NCBI GenBank assembly: GCA_018304425.1
Contig: JAGVWE010000002.1
Coordinates: forward strand, 248,001 to 312,000
Direction: 5' to 3'
Length of the DNA stretch: 64,000 nt
Origin: Candidatus Iainarchaeum sp.
GTDB lineage: Archaea > Iainarchaeota > Iainarchaeia > Iainarchaeales > UBA10219
Below, piece after piece: positions 1-7,446 of the stretch. The notes beneath the pieces are model-generated. The model ran no database searches. It was not told where the DNA came from and saw only the letters and a program-made list of their open reading frames with translations. The stretch's first letter is position 1, and every line of letters starts with the position of its first letter. Both the position numbers and the translations under genes were made by a program.

Positions 1-1116
1 TCCTTTCTGCTGCTCGGCTTCGCCGCCAACACGGGTCAACCCGACAAATGGGCCTATGTCGTCGTGGGCATGAACATCGTGCAGGCCTTCGTGGACTTCA
101 TCCCCAACATCTTCCTGGGACTGCCGGACAGCGAAGCCTTTGCCTCCCTCCTCCCGGGGCACCGGTTTCTCGCAAAGGGCAAGGGCTTGTACGCGGTGAG
201 GCTGGGCATTATCGGCGCGCTGAGTGGAAGCCTCCTCGCAGCCCTGCTGTTCCCCTTGTTCGCTGGTTTCCTTGCGAAAGCCCTTGACTTCGTGGAAGCC
301 ATCATCCCCTTGGCGCTTGGACTCGTGCTGGTATCCCTGGTGGCAGGGGAAAGGGATTGGAAGAAACGAGGACAGGCCGTGGCCGTGATTGCCTTGGCCG
401 GCGGGTTCGGGTTACTGACACTGCCCTCCAGCGCGTTCGCGGACCCCTTGTTTCCCGCCATCACCGGGTTATTCGGGGTGGCAGGGCTCCTGAACGGCTT
501 GCGAGGGGAAAACCGGGTGCCCGAACAACTTGACGGCATAAGCCCCCTCAAGCCCAAAAACCTCTTGGAGGGCGGCGTGCTCGGCTCCCTCGCGGCAGGC
601 ATCGTTGCCCTGTTGCCGGCCATCGGACCCGGAGAAGCCTCCTACCTGCTCATGAAGTTGTTCAAGAAAACGAGTGCCAGCCTCTACTTGATCATCGTCG
701 GCTGCATCAACGCCGCGAACCTCTTGTTCAGCTTCCTCTTCCTCTACTTGCTGGGGAAGACGAGGACCGGCGCCGCAGCCGCCCTGGAAAGGCTTGGCCT
801 GCTGGACGCGCCCACCCTGGTTGCCGTCACGGGCGCAAGCCTGGTGAGCGCGGCGGCGGGTGCCTGGCTGTGCCTGTGGCTGGCCAAGGCAGCCGCCAAA
901 AAAATAAGCCAAGTCAACTACCGGTCGCTGAACGCGGGCGTGATTTGCTTCCTGGGAGCCATTGTTTTTCTCCTGCAAGGCCTGCCCGGCCTGCTGGTGC
1001 TCGTCGTAGGCACCGCGATCGGGCTGGTCCCGCTGGCGTTCGGGGTGCGGCGCGCGCACGCCATGAGCTACTTGATGGTGCCCACGCTGGCCTACTACCT
1101 TGGCTTCCCAGGATAA
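1..1116 (+). CDS. TctA-like permease family membrane protein (5' end outside window)
   Basis: The reading frame is open from the first base, so the N-terminus lies outside the window. The visible 371 residues are very hydrophobic with about eight or nine membrane segments. The motifs LGLPDSE followed by LLPGH near the visible start, and GGVLGSLAAG with LPAIGPGEASYL in the middle, match the archaeal TctA-like family (COG1784, DUF112), whose relatives are the large membrane subunit of tripartite tricarboxylate transporters. No substrate-binding or small-subunit gene is visible next to it, so transport of carboxylates is only an analogy. A TATA-like sequence overlaps its end and serves the next gene. 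Confidence 0.75.
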   Translation, partial: SFLLLGFAANTGQPDKWAYVVVGMNIVQAFVDFIPNIFLGLPDSEAFASLLPGHRFLAKGKGLYAVRLGIIGALSGSLLAALLFPLFAGFLAKALDFVEAIIPLALGLVLVSLVAGERDWKKRGQAVAVIALAGGFGLLTLPSSAFADPLFPAITGLFGVAGLLNGLRGENRVPEQLDGISPLKPKNLLEGGVLGSLAAGIVALLPAIGPGEASYLLMKLFKKTSASLYLIIVGCINAANLLFSFLFLYLLGKTRTGAAAALERLGLLDAPTLVAVTGASLVSAAAGAWLCLWLAKAAAKKISQVNYRSLNAGVICFLGAIVFLLQGLPGLLVLVVGTAIGLVPLAFGVRRAHAMSYLMVPTLAYYLGFPG

Positions 1117-1147
1117 GCATTTATGCGCGTGCGTGCAAATAGGGTGC

Positions 1148-1513
1148 ATGTGGAAGATAAAACTGGCCACCCTTGAATCCATCCTCTTGGCGGCGCGGAA
1201 CACGTACCCAAATGAATTCATGAGCCTCCTAGGCGGAAGCAGGCAAGCGAAAAACATTGACGAATTGGTCGTCGTTCCGGCGGTGTTCGGGGAAACCTTT
1301 ACCCTCGTGCAGACGCATTTGATTCCCTTCGACCAACGCATCGTGGGCTCGGTGCACTCCCATCCCTCCGGACGGGCATCGCCTTCGGCAGAGGACTTGA
1401 ACGCGTTCAGCGCCTTTGGAGACATCCACTTGATTGTCGGGGAACCCTTTGCCTTGGACTCCGTCCGGGCCTACACCGTGGCCGGAAAGGCCGTGCGCTT
1501 GCAAGTCGTTTGA
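1148..1513 (+). CDS. JAMM/MPN-domain metalloprotease, Mov34 family
   Basis: About 121 residues form a single MPN domain. The JAMM zinc signature is complete: an upstream Glu in PNEFMSLLGG, then HSHPSG with the spaced Ser and Asp in SAED, fitting H-x-H-x7-S-x2-D. Archaeal members are thought to cleave isopeptide bonds to ubiquitin-like SAMP modifiers or act in sulfur carrier processing; which applies here is unknown. I chose the ATG that begins MWKIKLATLES because homologues start near this beta strand and a TATA-like GCATTTATGC lies about 15 bp upstream, which suggests a leaderless mRNA. Confidence 0.82.
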   Translation: MWKIKLATLESILLAARNTYPNEFMSLLGGSRQAKNIDELVVVPAVFGETFTLVQTHLIPFDQRIVGSVHSHPSGRASPSAEDLNAFSAFGDIHLIVGEPFALDSVRAYTVAGKAVRLQVV

Positions 1514-1553
1514 GCCCTCAAGCCATTTAAAGAGATGCGGGAATAATTCTCAC

Positions 1554-2780
1554 ATGAACGCTTCCAAGGCATTGCTGGTTTCCCTGGACGGGTTGGGGGA
1601 TAGGCTCATCCCTGAATTGAAGGGAAAAACGCCGCTGGAGGCCGCCAAAAAACCGAACCTGGACCGGCTCGCGCGCGAGGGCATCACGGGCTTGATGAAC
1701 ACGGTCGCGGTCGGGGTGCGACCGGGCTCTGACACCAGCCACTTGTGCATGCTTGGCTATGACCCCAAAGAATATTACACGGGCCGCGGGCCCATCGAGG
1801 CAGCAGGGGTTGGAATTTTCACCCAGGCCGGGGACGTCGCCTTGCGCGGCAACTTCGGAACCGTCGACGAAAAGTGGATAATCAAAGACCGGCGGGCGGG
1901 ACGGATTTTGGACGTCAGTGAACTGTGCAAGGCCCTGGACGGGCTTGAAATCAACGGGGTTACGTTCAATGTCAAGGCCGGAACCGGACACCGCGCCGCG
2001 GTGGTGATGCGGGGCAAGGGTTTGAGCAGCCAGGTCTCAGAGGCAGACCCCCATGTGGCGGACGCGAAGGTGGCTGCCGTGAAGGCCTTGGATGGGAGTA
2101 GGGAAGCCGCGTTCACGGCCCAGGTACTGAACGCGTTCATGGAGAAAAGCCACGCGGTGTTGAAAGCACACCCGCTGAACCTCGAGCGCGTGAAGGGCAG
2201 AAAATTGCCGGCCAACTTTTTGCTGTTGCGGGGCGCGGGCATGGTGCCCAGGCTGCCCAGCTTCCAGGAGAAATGGGGCTTGAAGGGGGCTGGCATCGCG
2301 GGCGGGGGCCTGTACAAGGGGATTATTCGCTTGCTGGACATGGAATTGATTGCGGTGAAGGGAGCCACCGGGTTGCCGGATACCGATGTCAAGGCCAAGT
2401 TCGCGGCCGCGCGCGAGGCGCTGAAAACCCATGACTTCGTGTTCGTGCACGTGAAAGCAACGGATATCTTCGGCGAGGACGGGAACTGGAAGGCCAAAAA
2501 GGAGTTCATCGAAAAGGTGGACAAGGGCTTGGCCGAGGTCATGGGCTTGAAGGAGGTTTTCATCGCGATAACTGCTGACCACTCGACGGCCTGCTGTTTC
2601 AAGGCGCACACCGCGGACCCGGTGCCGCTCGTGATAAGAGGAAACGGGGTGCGCGTGGACGACGTGAAAAGCTATGGGGAACGCGCGTGCGCCAAGGGCG
2701 GCCTCGGCAGGATAACGGGATTGCAGTTGCTGCCCCTCCTGGTCGACTTGATGGGAAGGGCACGGCTTTACGGGGCATAA
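1554..2780 (+). CDS. apgM: 2,3-bisphosphoglycerate-independent phosphoglycerate mutase, archaeal type
   Basis: This 408-residue protein interconverts 3- and 2-phosphoglycerate in glycolysis and gluconeogenesis. Length and sequence fit the archaeal aPGM family (COG3635) of the alkaline phosphatase superfamily. The N-terminal LVSLDGLGDR supplies the metal-binding Asp, the PGSDTSHLCMLGYDP segment carries the catalytic Ser, and ITADHSTACCFKAHTADPVP near the C-terminus gives the second metal site. The start follows a TTTAAA box by about 25 bp. The frame is open upstream by 40 codons, but that part is not family-like. Confidence 0.93.
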   Translation: MNASKALLVSLDGLGDRLIPELKGKTPLEAAKKPNLDRLAREGITGLMNTVAVGVRPGSDTSHLCMLGYDPKEYYTGRGPIEAAGVGIFTQAGDVALRGNFGTVDEKWIIKDRRAGRILDVSELCKALDGLEINGVTFNVKAGTGHRAAVVMRGKGLSSQVSEADPHVADAKVAAVKALDGSREAAFTAQVLNAFMEKSHAVLKAHPLNLERVKGRKLPANFLLLRGAGMVPRLPSFQEKWGLKGAGIAGGGLYKGIIRLLDMELIAVKGATGLPDTDVKAKFAAAREALKTHDFVFVHVKATDIFGEDGNWKAKKEFIEKVDKGLAEVMGLKEVFIAITADHSTACCFKAHTADPVPLVIRGNGVRVDDVKSYGERACAKGGLGRITGLQLLPLLVDLMGRARLYGA

Positions 2781-2819
2781 GCCGATTAGCCTTTTAATCC
2801 CTTCAACGCTTTATTGGGC

Positions 2820-3209
2820 ATGCGTGGCCAGATTAGTTTGGACCTGGTTTTGACGGTGCTCGTGTTGGGCGCGTTCCTACAGATTCTCATGGGGCTGGGT
2901 GCTGATTTGGTGCAGGGACAGGCCAGCGCTTCCCTAAACCACCAGGCGCGGGCCTTGCTGGGGGACGTGGAAGGCCGACTAATGGCCGGGCAAGGGGTTG
3001 GTCCGAGCCTCTCCCTGGAAGGAACGCTGCCCAGGCTCCGCGACCCGGAAACGGGAAAGGAACTGGCCTGCGAAGTCAAGGCCAAGGGAACCCGGCTAGA
3101 GTTGTGGGCGGAAGGAAAAACACGGGCAGAGCAAACGCTGGCCCTGCCAGTCGAAGAAGGCGCATGGAAGTGCGGCGAAAAAATGGGGCTGGGTGCGGGA
3201 AATGCGTGA
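2820..3209 (+). CDS. Pilin-like protein with class III signal peptide (first of four)
   Basis: A small protein of about 129 residues. The N-terminus MRGQISLDLVLTVLVLGAFL has the short basic leader, Gln, Ser and Asp/Glu followed by a hydrophobic helix that are typical of archaeal class III signal peptides cut by A24-type prepilin peptidases. The rest is a soluble domain with two Cys residues that may form a disulfide. It is the first gene of a four-gene set with overlapping ends, led by a CTTTTAATC box A. A TTG codon two codons upstream is an alternative start. The exact structure it builds (pilus or pseudopilus) is unknown. Confidence 0.72.
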   Translation: MRGQISLDLVLTVLVLGAFLQILMGLGADLVQGQASASLNHQARALLGDVEGRLMAGQGVGPSLSLEGTLPRLRDPETGKELACEVKAKGTRLELWAEGKTRAEQTLALPVEEGAWKCGEKMGLGAGNA

Positions 3210-3687
3210 ACGGGGGCAGATTTTTTCCGTGGACTTCATGATATCGGTTTCCGTGGTGGTGCTGGCCCTGGCCGTCCTCGTGCAAGCCATTGAGTTAAGC
3301 AACCACGCGGGCCAGGATGCCTTCAACCAAGGCGAGTTATACGGGAAAGCCGTGCAGGCCACGCAGTTGCTGGTGAGCAATGAGGCCTGGACCTGCCGGT
3401 TGGGACTGGGCGCAGCGGGAATGGGGTTGGACAATTGCCTGGATGCGGGAAAGGCCGTGGACAAGCAGGGGCTCGGGTTGGGCGAAGAGTTCGGGTGCCA
3501 AGCGGTTGGTGTGAAGGTAGCAGGGTGCGACGAGGAGCCGGGAAAAGCAGGCAACGTCGTTGGATTGAAGCGCGTCGTGGTGATGGGCTCGGGTCTGGGC
3601 TTGGAAGAATTCCGGGCCTGCCGGACGGGAAGGGCGTGCAGCTTGTCCGCGCCCAAGGAAGTCGAGTTACGGGTGTGGCGGAAATGA
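3202..3687 (+). CDS. Pilin-like protein with class III-like signal peptide (second of four)
   Basis: About 161 residues, beginning MRERGQIFSVDFMISVSVVV: a charged leader, the GQ-x-S-x-D-like junction and one long hydrophobic helix. The downstream domain has several Cys residues (for example TCRLG, LDNCLDAG, FGCQAV, AGCDEE and CRTGRACS) that could form disulfides outside the cell. The start overlaps the end of the previous gene by 8 bases, which implies translational coupling. A GTG codon 9 bases upstream is an alternative start. Presumed minor pilin or pseudopilin. Confidence 0.68.
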   Translation: MRERGQIFSVDFMISVSVVVLALAVLVQAIELSNHAGQDAFNQGELYGKAVQATQLLVSNEAWTCRLGLGAAGMGLDNCLDAGKAVDKQGLGLGEEFGCQAVGVKVAGCDEEPGKAGNVVGLKRVVVMGSGLGLEEFRACRTGRACSLSAPKEVELRVWRK

Positions 3688-3965
3688 GGCGGGGATTTAT
3701 TTTCACGGTGGACGCGGTGTATGCCCTAGTGCTGGCACTCCTACTGGTTAACATCTACATAATTAACTCGGCGGCGACCCCTCCCGCCAAGACCGGCATA
3801 GACCACGAGTTATTGGCCAAAGACAAGGCTTTGACGGCGTTTTACCGGGGGGCCGAATTGGGGGGAATGCGGGAGGGGCTGGCTGGGGACTATTATTGTT
3901 ACCCGGTGGTGCGGGAAAAAACTGGGAAGCGGGTAGCCGAAAAACAATGTGAGGGTCGTCCATGA
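3684..3965 (+). CDS. Short pilin-like protein (third of four)
   Basis: About 93 residues. The ATG forms an ATGA overlap with the stop of the previous gene and gives MRRGFIFTVDAVYALVLALL, again a short basic leader, an Asp near position 10 and a hydrophobic helix, with the F-I-F-T-V-D segment similar to its neighbour's IFSVD. The remaining domain is short and includes two Cys near the C-terminus (DYYCYP and EKQCEG). The open frame extends far upstream, but only this start keeps the signal-like N-terminus. Probably a minor pilin. Confidence 0.62.
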   Translation: MRRGFIFTVDAVYALVLALLLVNIYIINSAATPPAKTGIDHELLAKDKALTAFYRGAELGGMREGLAGDYYCYPVVREKTGKRVAEKQCEGRP

Positions 3966-4354
3966 ACGAGCGCGGCGCCTATAGTGCGGTCATGGCCGTG
4001 CTGGCCGTGGCCTTGCTGGGCCTCACCCTGTTGTCGGTGAAGGTGGAAAGCGAGCAGGCAGCGAACCTGGGTGTGGCGTATGACGCACGCCCGGTGTGGG
4101 TGAATGCCTTGGCGTTGGCGCAGGACAAAATCCAGCAAAGCGCGTGCGCTGATGGGGGAAGAACGAGCCTGGAACCGGAATTCGGGTTGCTCGAAGAGGA
4201 AACCGGTTTCCGGTGCACGAGCACGCCGGCGGAAATCACGGTAAAGGATGGGGTGGCAGCGTTTGAGTTGGCGTGCGAGAAAACGGCTGGCGAGTTAACG
4301 GCGCGGTATGCGCGAAGGGCCGAGCTTCTCGTAAGCGGTTGTCAGGCCCGGTAG
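3962..4354 (+). CDS. Pilin-like protein (fourth of four)
   Basis: A 130-residue protein starting MNERGAYSAVMAVLAVALLG: a charged leader, Gly, then a single hydrophobic helix and a soluble domain with Cys residues (QQSACADG, GFRCTS, ELACEK, VSGCQAR). It is joined to the previous gene by an ATGA overlap, so all four are likely made from one mRNA. Its last 13 bases overlap the 3' end of the convergent asnB gene. Processing would need the A24 peptidase found near the other end of the window. Confidence 0.6.
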   Translation: MNERGAYSAVMAVLAVALLGLTLLSVKVESEQAANLGVAYDARPVWVNALALAQDKIQQSACADGGRTSLEPEFGLLEEETGFRCTSTPAEITVKDGVAAFELACEKTAGELTARYARRAELLVSGCQAR

Positions 4355-5784
4355 AGGCGACCGACTTCCTTGCCAAGGCCCGAACCATACTGCAAGGCCT
4401 TCTTCGGCCGCTTCCACACGTACTCGGGCAAGCCAAACTCCCTGGCCAGCGCGCGCACGGGGTGCTTGCGGATGGAATCGGTTGAGTCCGCGATTTTCTC
4501 GGAAGCGGGAAAGGCCATGGCTTGTCGGAGGAACTCCGTGTCCAGGAAGGGCACGCGGAGCTCCAGGGAATGACGGGCAGTAAGCGCGTCATCGCGGTAG
4601 AGGTTCCGGTTCCAGAGGTTGGAGAGCGTGGCCCAGATTTCCTCTTCGACTGCGGGAAAACCGGACTTTGCCAGGATGTCCTTATAAGCCGAATAACCGG
4701 CGAATACCTCGTCGCTGCCTTGGCCGGAGAAGACCACTTTGCAGTTGGCTTGCCTGGCGGCTTCGGCTGCCAGGTAGGTGGGAACGCCGATTTGGAGTTG
4801 GAGTTCGTCGAAGAACATCAGGGCTTTGAGCGTGGCGAGTACATAGCCATTCAATTCCCGGGGCTGGACTTCGCGCACCACCAGGTCAAAGCCCTCGTCC
4901 CTGGCGAGGCGCCGCGCGAACCCAAGGTCTTCCGCGCCCTTCAAGCCCACCGTGAACAAGAGGGTCTGGTTCACGTGCTGGTTGACGGCCTTCGCAATCA
5001 ACGAGGAGTCAACGCCACCGGAAAAAAAGACGCCCGCCTTTTTCAGGGCACGCGTGCGCAGGGCAATGGAGTCGTCGAAGGAGGCGCGGAGCGCGGCAAG
5101 CGAGTGGGTGCCTGGGACGAGCCGGCGGAAATCGTCGAGGGTGAAAACCGGTTGCGAGGAAAAACCGTCCGGGGAAAACGAGAGCAGGTGCCCGGGAAGC
5201 AGCGGCTGTGGGAACGTGATGTCAAGCCGCTTGAGCGCGATGGGCTCGGAGGCCAGGGCGTGGAACTTCGCGTTGGAGCCGAACCACAGGGGCTTGACGC
5301 CGAGGCAGTCGCGGAAGGCGTGGAGCACGCCCTTGTACGTGAAGGCGACTGCGTAATCGCCGCGCGCGACCTGCATGAAGGAGCGCACGGCCTGGAGGGG
5401 GGACTGCGTGCGAAGGGCTTCTTCGAGGAAGTGGGCCAGGGTCTCCGAGTCCGAGGTGGAAAGGAACTGGTGGCGGGAGAGGCCCTGGTTGAGGGCCTCG
5501 AAGTTGTAGAGTTCCCCGTTGTGGGCCACGGACAAGCCGGAGTCACAGCCCTTAATGGGTTGGAAGCCGTGCCCGGTGATGCCCAGGCGGGAGTGGGCCA
5601 GGCCCAGGCAGCCTTCCAGGGAACGCGCTTGCAGGGGCTTCAACTGGCTGGCGGAAACGGTTTGCCCGTCCACGGATACCCCGAAGCCGTCGCGGCCGCG
5701 GTGGGCCGTGGCATACAACATGTCCACCAGGAAAGGGTGGACGTCCTGGCCTTGGCGCGAGCAAAGGCCCAAAACCGAGCACAT
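4342..5784 (-). CDS. asnB: Asparagine synthetase, glutamine-hydrolysing
   Basis: A 480-residue enzyme that makes asparagine from aspartate, ATP and glutamine. The N-terminal class II glutamine amidotransferase domain begins MCSVLG, so Cys2 is the nucleophile once Met1 is removed; this fixes the start, although the frame is open 23 codons further. HRGRDGFG is the next conserved motif. The C-terminal synthetase domain has the PP-loop FSGGVDSSLIA and VVFSGQGSDEVFAGY. A TTTAAAAA box lies just upstream of the start. The gene converges with the pilin-like cassette. Confidence 0.93.
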   Translation of the reverse strand: MCSVLGLCSRQGQDVHPFLVDMLYATAHRGRDGFGVSVDGQTVSASQLKPLQARSLEGCLGLAHSRLGITGHGFQPIKGCDSGLSVAHNGELYNFEALNQGLSRHQFLSTSDSETLAHFLEEALRTQSPLQAVRSFMQVARGDYAVAFTYKGVLHAFRDCLGVKPLWFGSNAKFHALASEPIALKRLDITFPQPLLPGHLLSFSPDGFSSQPVFTLDDFRRLVPGTHSLAALRASFDDSIALRTRALKKAGVFFSGGVDSSLIAKAVNQHVNQTLLFTVGLKGAEDLGFARRLARDEGFDLVVREVQPRELNGYVLATLKALMFFDELQLQIGVPTYLAAEAARQANCKVVFSGQGSDEVFAGYSAYKDILAKSGFPAVEEEIWATLSNLWNRNLYRDDALTARHSLELRVPFLDTEFLRQAMAFPASEKIADSTDSIRKHPVRALAREFGLPEYVWKRPKKALQYGSGLGKEVGRLYRA

Positions 5785-5902
5785 AAGGGAGACTCCCCCT
5801 AAAGGGTTTTTAAACGGTTTCAGGGGGAATAGGTTAGGCGTTTCCCTAACCAAATGAAAAGGGATTAATTAGGCGGGGAGCGTAATAGGTGTGGTGATGT
5901 TC

Positions 5903-7414
5903 ATGGCGAATGACAACAAGCTTATTTTTGTGGGCGTGCTGGCGGTGGTGCTGGTCGGGATACTGGCGGTGAACGGCTTTTTCGTGCCCGCTGACCGGTC
6001 GGTTACCGTGCCAAAGTACAACGTCAACGAATTCAGTTACACGGTTTCGGCGGAAAAGCCTTCCGCGGTCATCGCCAACTTCGCTGAAAGCGAGGCCAGC
6101 GGGGAAAAGACGGCCACCGAGTTAACGGTGTACAACCAGGACCTCGCCCTGATAAAGGAGCGGAGGACCCTGGACCTGAAAGCGGGCTTGAACCTCGTCA
6201 AGTACGAGGACGTCGCGAAACTGATTGACCCGTCCAGCGTCTTGTTCCGGGACCTGACATCCAACAGCACCTTCATCGCGGAACAGAACTACCAGTTCGA
6301 TACCGCGAACACCGCCAAGCTGCTGGAGAAGTACGTGGGAAAAGAGATAACGGTCAATGTGGCGAGGGGCGATGCCTCGGAAGAAGTCCGTGGAACCCTC
6401 ATCAGCCGGGAGGGAAACCTCATGCTGCAGACCCTGGAAGGCATTGAGAGCCTCAACAACGTGGAAAGCATGGTGTTCCCCTCGCTCCCCGAGGGCCTGC
6501 TCTCCAAGCCGACCCTCGTGTGGAAGGTTTACGCCAACGGCGCGGGTTCCAGGGAAACCGAGACGAGCTATTTGAGCCAGGGCTTCAACTGGAAAGCCGA
6601 TTACGTGGCCGAAGTCAACGAAGGCGAGACCCAGATGAACCTCAAGGGCTGGGCCACGGTAACCAATGCATCGGGCTCGAGTTACCCCAACGCGAAACTC
6701 AAACTGGTGGCCGGGGAAATCCACCGGGTCACGCCGCCCACCTATTACGGCGGCTATGAACGGGATTACGCGGCCAAGGGCATGGCCATGGAAGCCGCTG
6801 TTGCGCCCTCTCCCCAGGGGTTCGACCAGCGGGCGGTCTCCGAGTACTACGCCTACGGGTTGCGCGAGCCCACCAACGTGCTGGACAACGAGACCAAGCA
6901 GATTTCGTTGCTGGCAGCCGACCAAGTCAAGGTCCAAAAGGAGCTCGTGTACGACGGCCAATACAACGGGGAAAAAGTGCAGGCCAAGCTGAACTTCACC
7001 AACAAGAAGGAAGACGGCCTTGGCATGCCCCTACCCGCCGGAAAAGTGCGCGTCTACAAGCATGACTCGGACGGGCAAATGGTGTTCCTCGGTGAGGACT
7101 CCATCGACCACACCCCGGAAAACGTGGAACGGAAACTGTTCGTGGGCAGCGCCTTCGACGTCACCGGCGAACGCAAGCAAACCAACTACGAGGACCTGGG
7201 CAGGCGGAACCGGCAAACCTACGAGATAACCCTGAAGAACGCCAAAGACCAGGAAGCCGAGGTAGTCATCCTCGAGCACGCCTGGGGCGAGTGGAAACTG
7301 GTCTCGAACTCGGACCCCTACGAGAAAAAAGACAATAGCCAGTTCGAGTTCAAGGTCAGGGTGCCAGCCAAAGGCGAGAAGACGGTAACGTACACGATTG
7401 AATACAGCTACTGA
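5903..7414 (+). CDS. DUF4139 domain membrane-anchored surface protein
   Basis: About 503 residues. One N-terminal membrane helix (KLIFVGVLAVVLVGILAVNGFF) anchors a large extracytoplasmic beta-rich region. The segment ELTVYNQDLALIKERRTLDL followed by LIDPSSVLF, and the C-terminal YEITLKNAKDQEAEVVILEH, are characteristic of DUF4139 proteins, whose function is unknown. I prefer the ATG lying 6 bases after a GGTGA ribosome binding site over two in-frame starts slightly upstream. It has no Cys outside the membrane region that I can see. A hairpin and T-rich terminator follow. Confidence 0.8.
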   Translation: MANDNKLIFVGVLAVVLVGILAVNGFFVPADRSVTVPKYNVNEFSYTVSAEKPSAVIANFAESEASGEKTATELTVYNQDLALIKERRTLDLKAGLNLVKYEDVAKLIDPSSVLFRDLTSNSTFIAEQNYQFDTANTAKLLEKYVGKEITVNVARGDASEEVRGTLISREGNLMLQTLEGIESLNNVESMVFPSLPEGLLSKPTLVWKVYANGAGSRETETSYLSQGFNWKADYVAEVNEGETQMNLKGWATVTNASGSSYPNAKLKLVAGEIHRVTPPTYYGGYERDYAAKGMAMEAAVAPSPQGFDQRAVSEYYAYGLREPTNVLDNETKQISLLAADQVKVQKELVYDGQYNGEKVQAKLNFTNKKEDGLGMPLPAGKVRVYKHDSDGQMVFLGEDSIDHTPENVERKLFVGSAFDVTGERKQTNYEDLGRRNRQTYEITLKNAKDQEAEVVILEHAWGEWKLVSNSDPYEKKDNSQFEFKVRVPAKGEKTVTYTIEYSY

Positions 7415-7446
7415 CGGCGAAAGCCGCCAGCCTCTTTCTTTTTTTT
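7413..7446 (+). terminator. Rho-independent-like terminator after the DUF4139 gene
   Basis: A GGC-GAAA-GCC stem directly at the stop codon is followed by CAGCCTCTTTC and eight T residues. The 3' part GCCGCCAGCCT-CTTTCTTT is nearly repeated in the terminator at 33472-33500, which suggests a shared terminator style. The T-run borders the convergent rli1 stop codon. Confidence 0.6.

Noticed and set aside
4522-5802. Long open frame on the plus strand opposite asnB (426 codons)
   Set aside because: The minus strand encodes an unmistakable asparagine synthetase with all motifs; the plus frame is Gly/Glu/Val-rich antisense composition caused by GC-rich codons.
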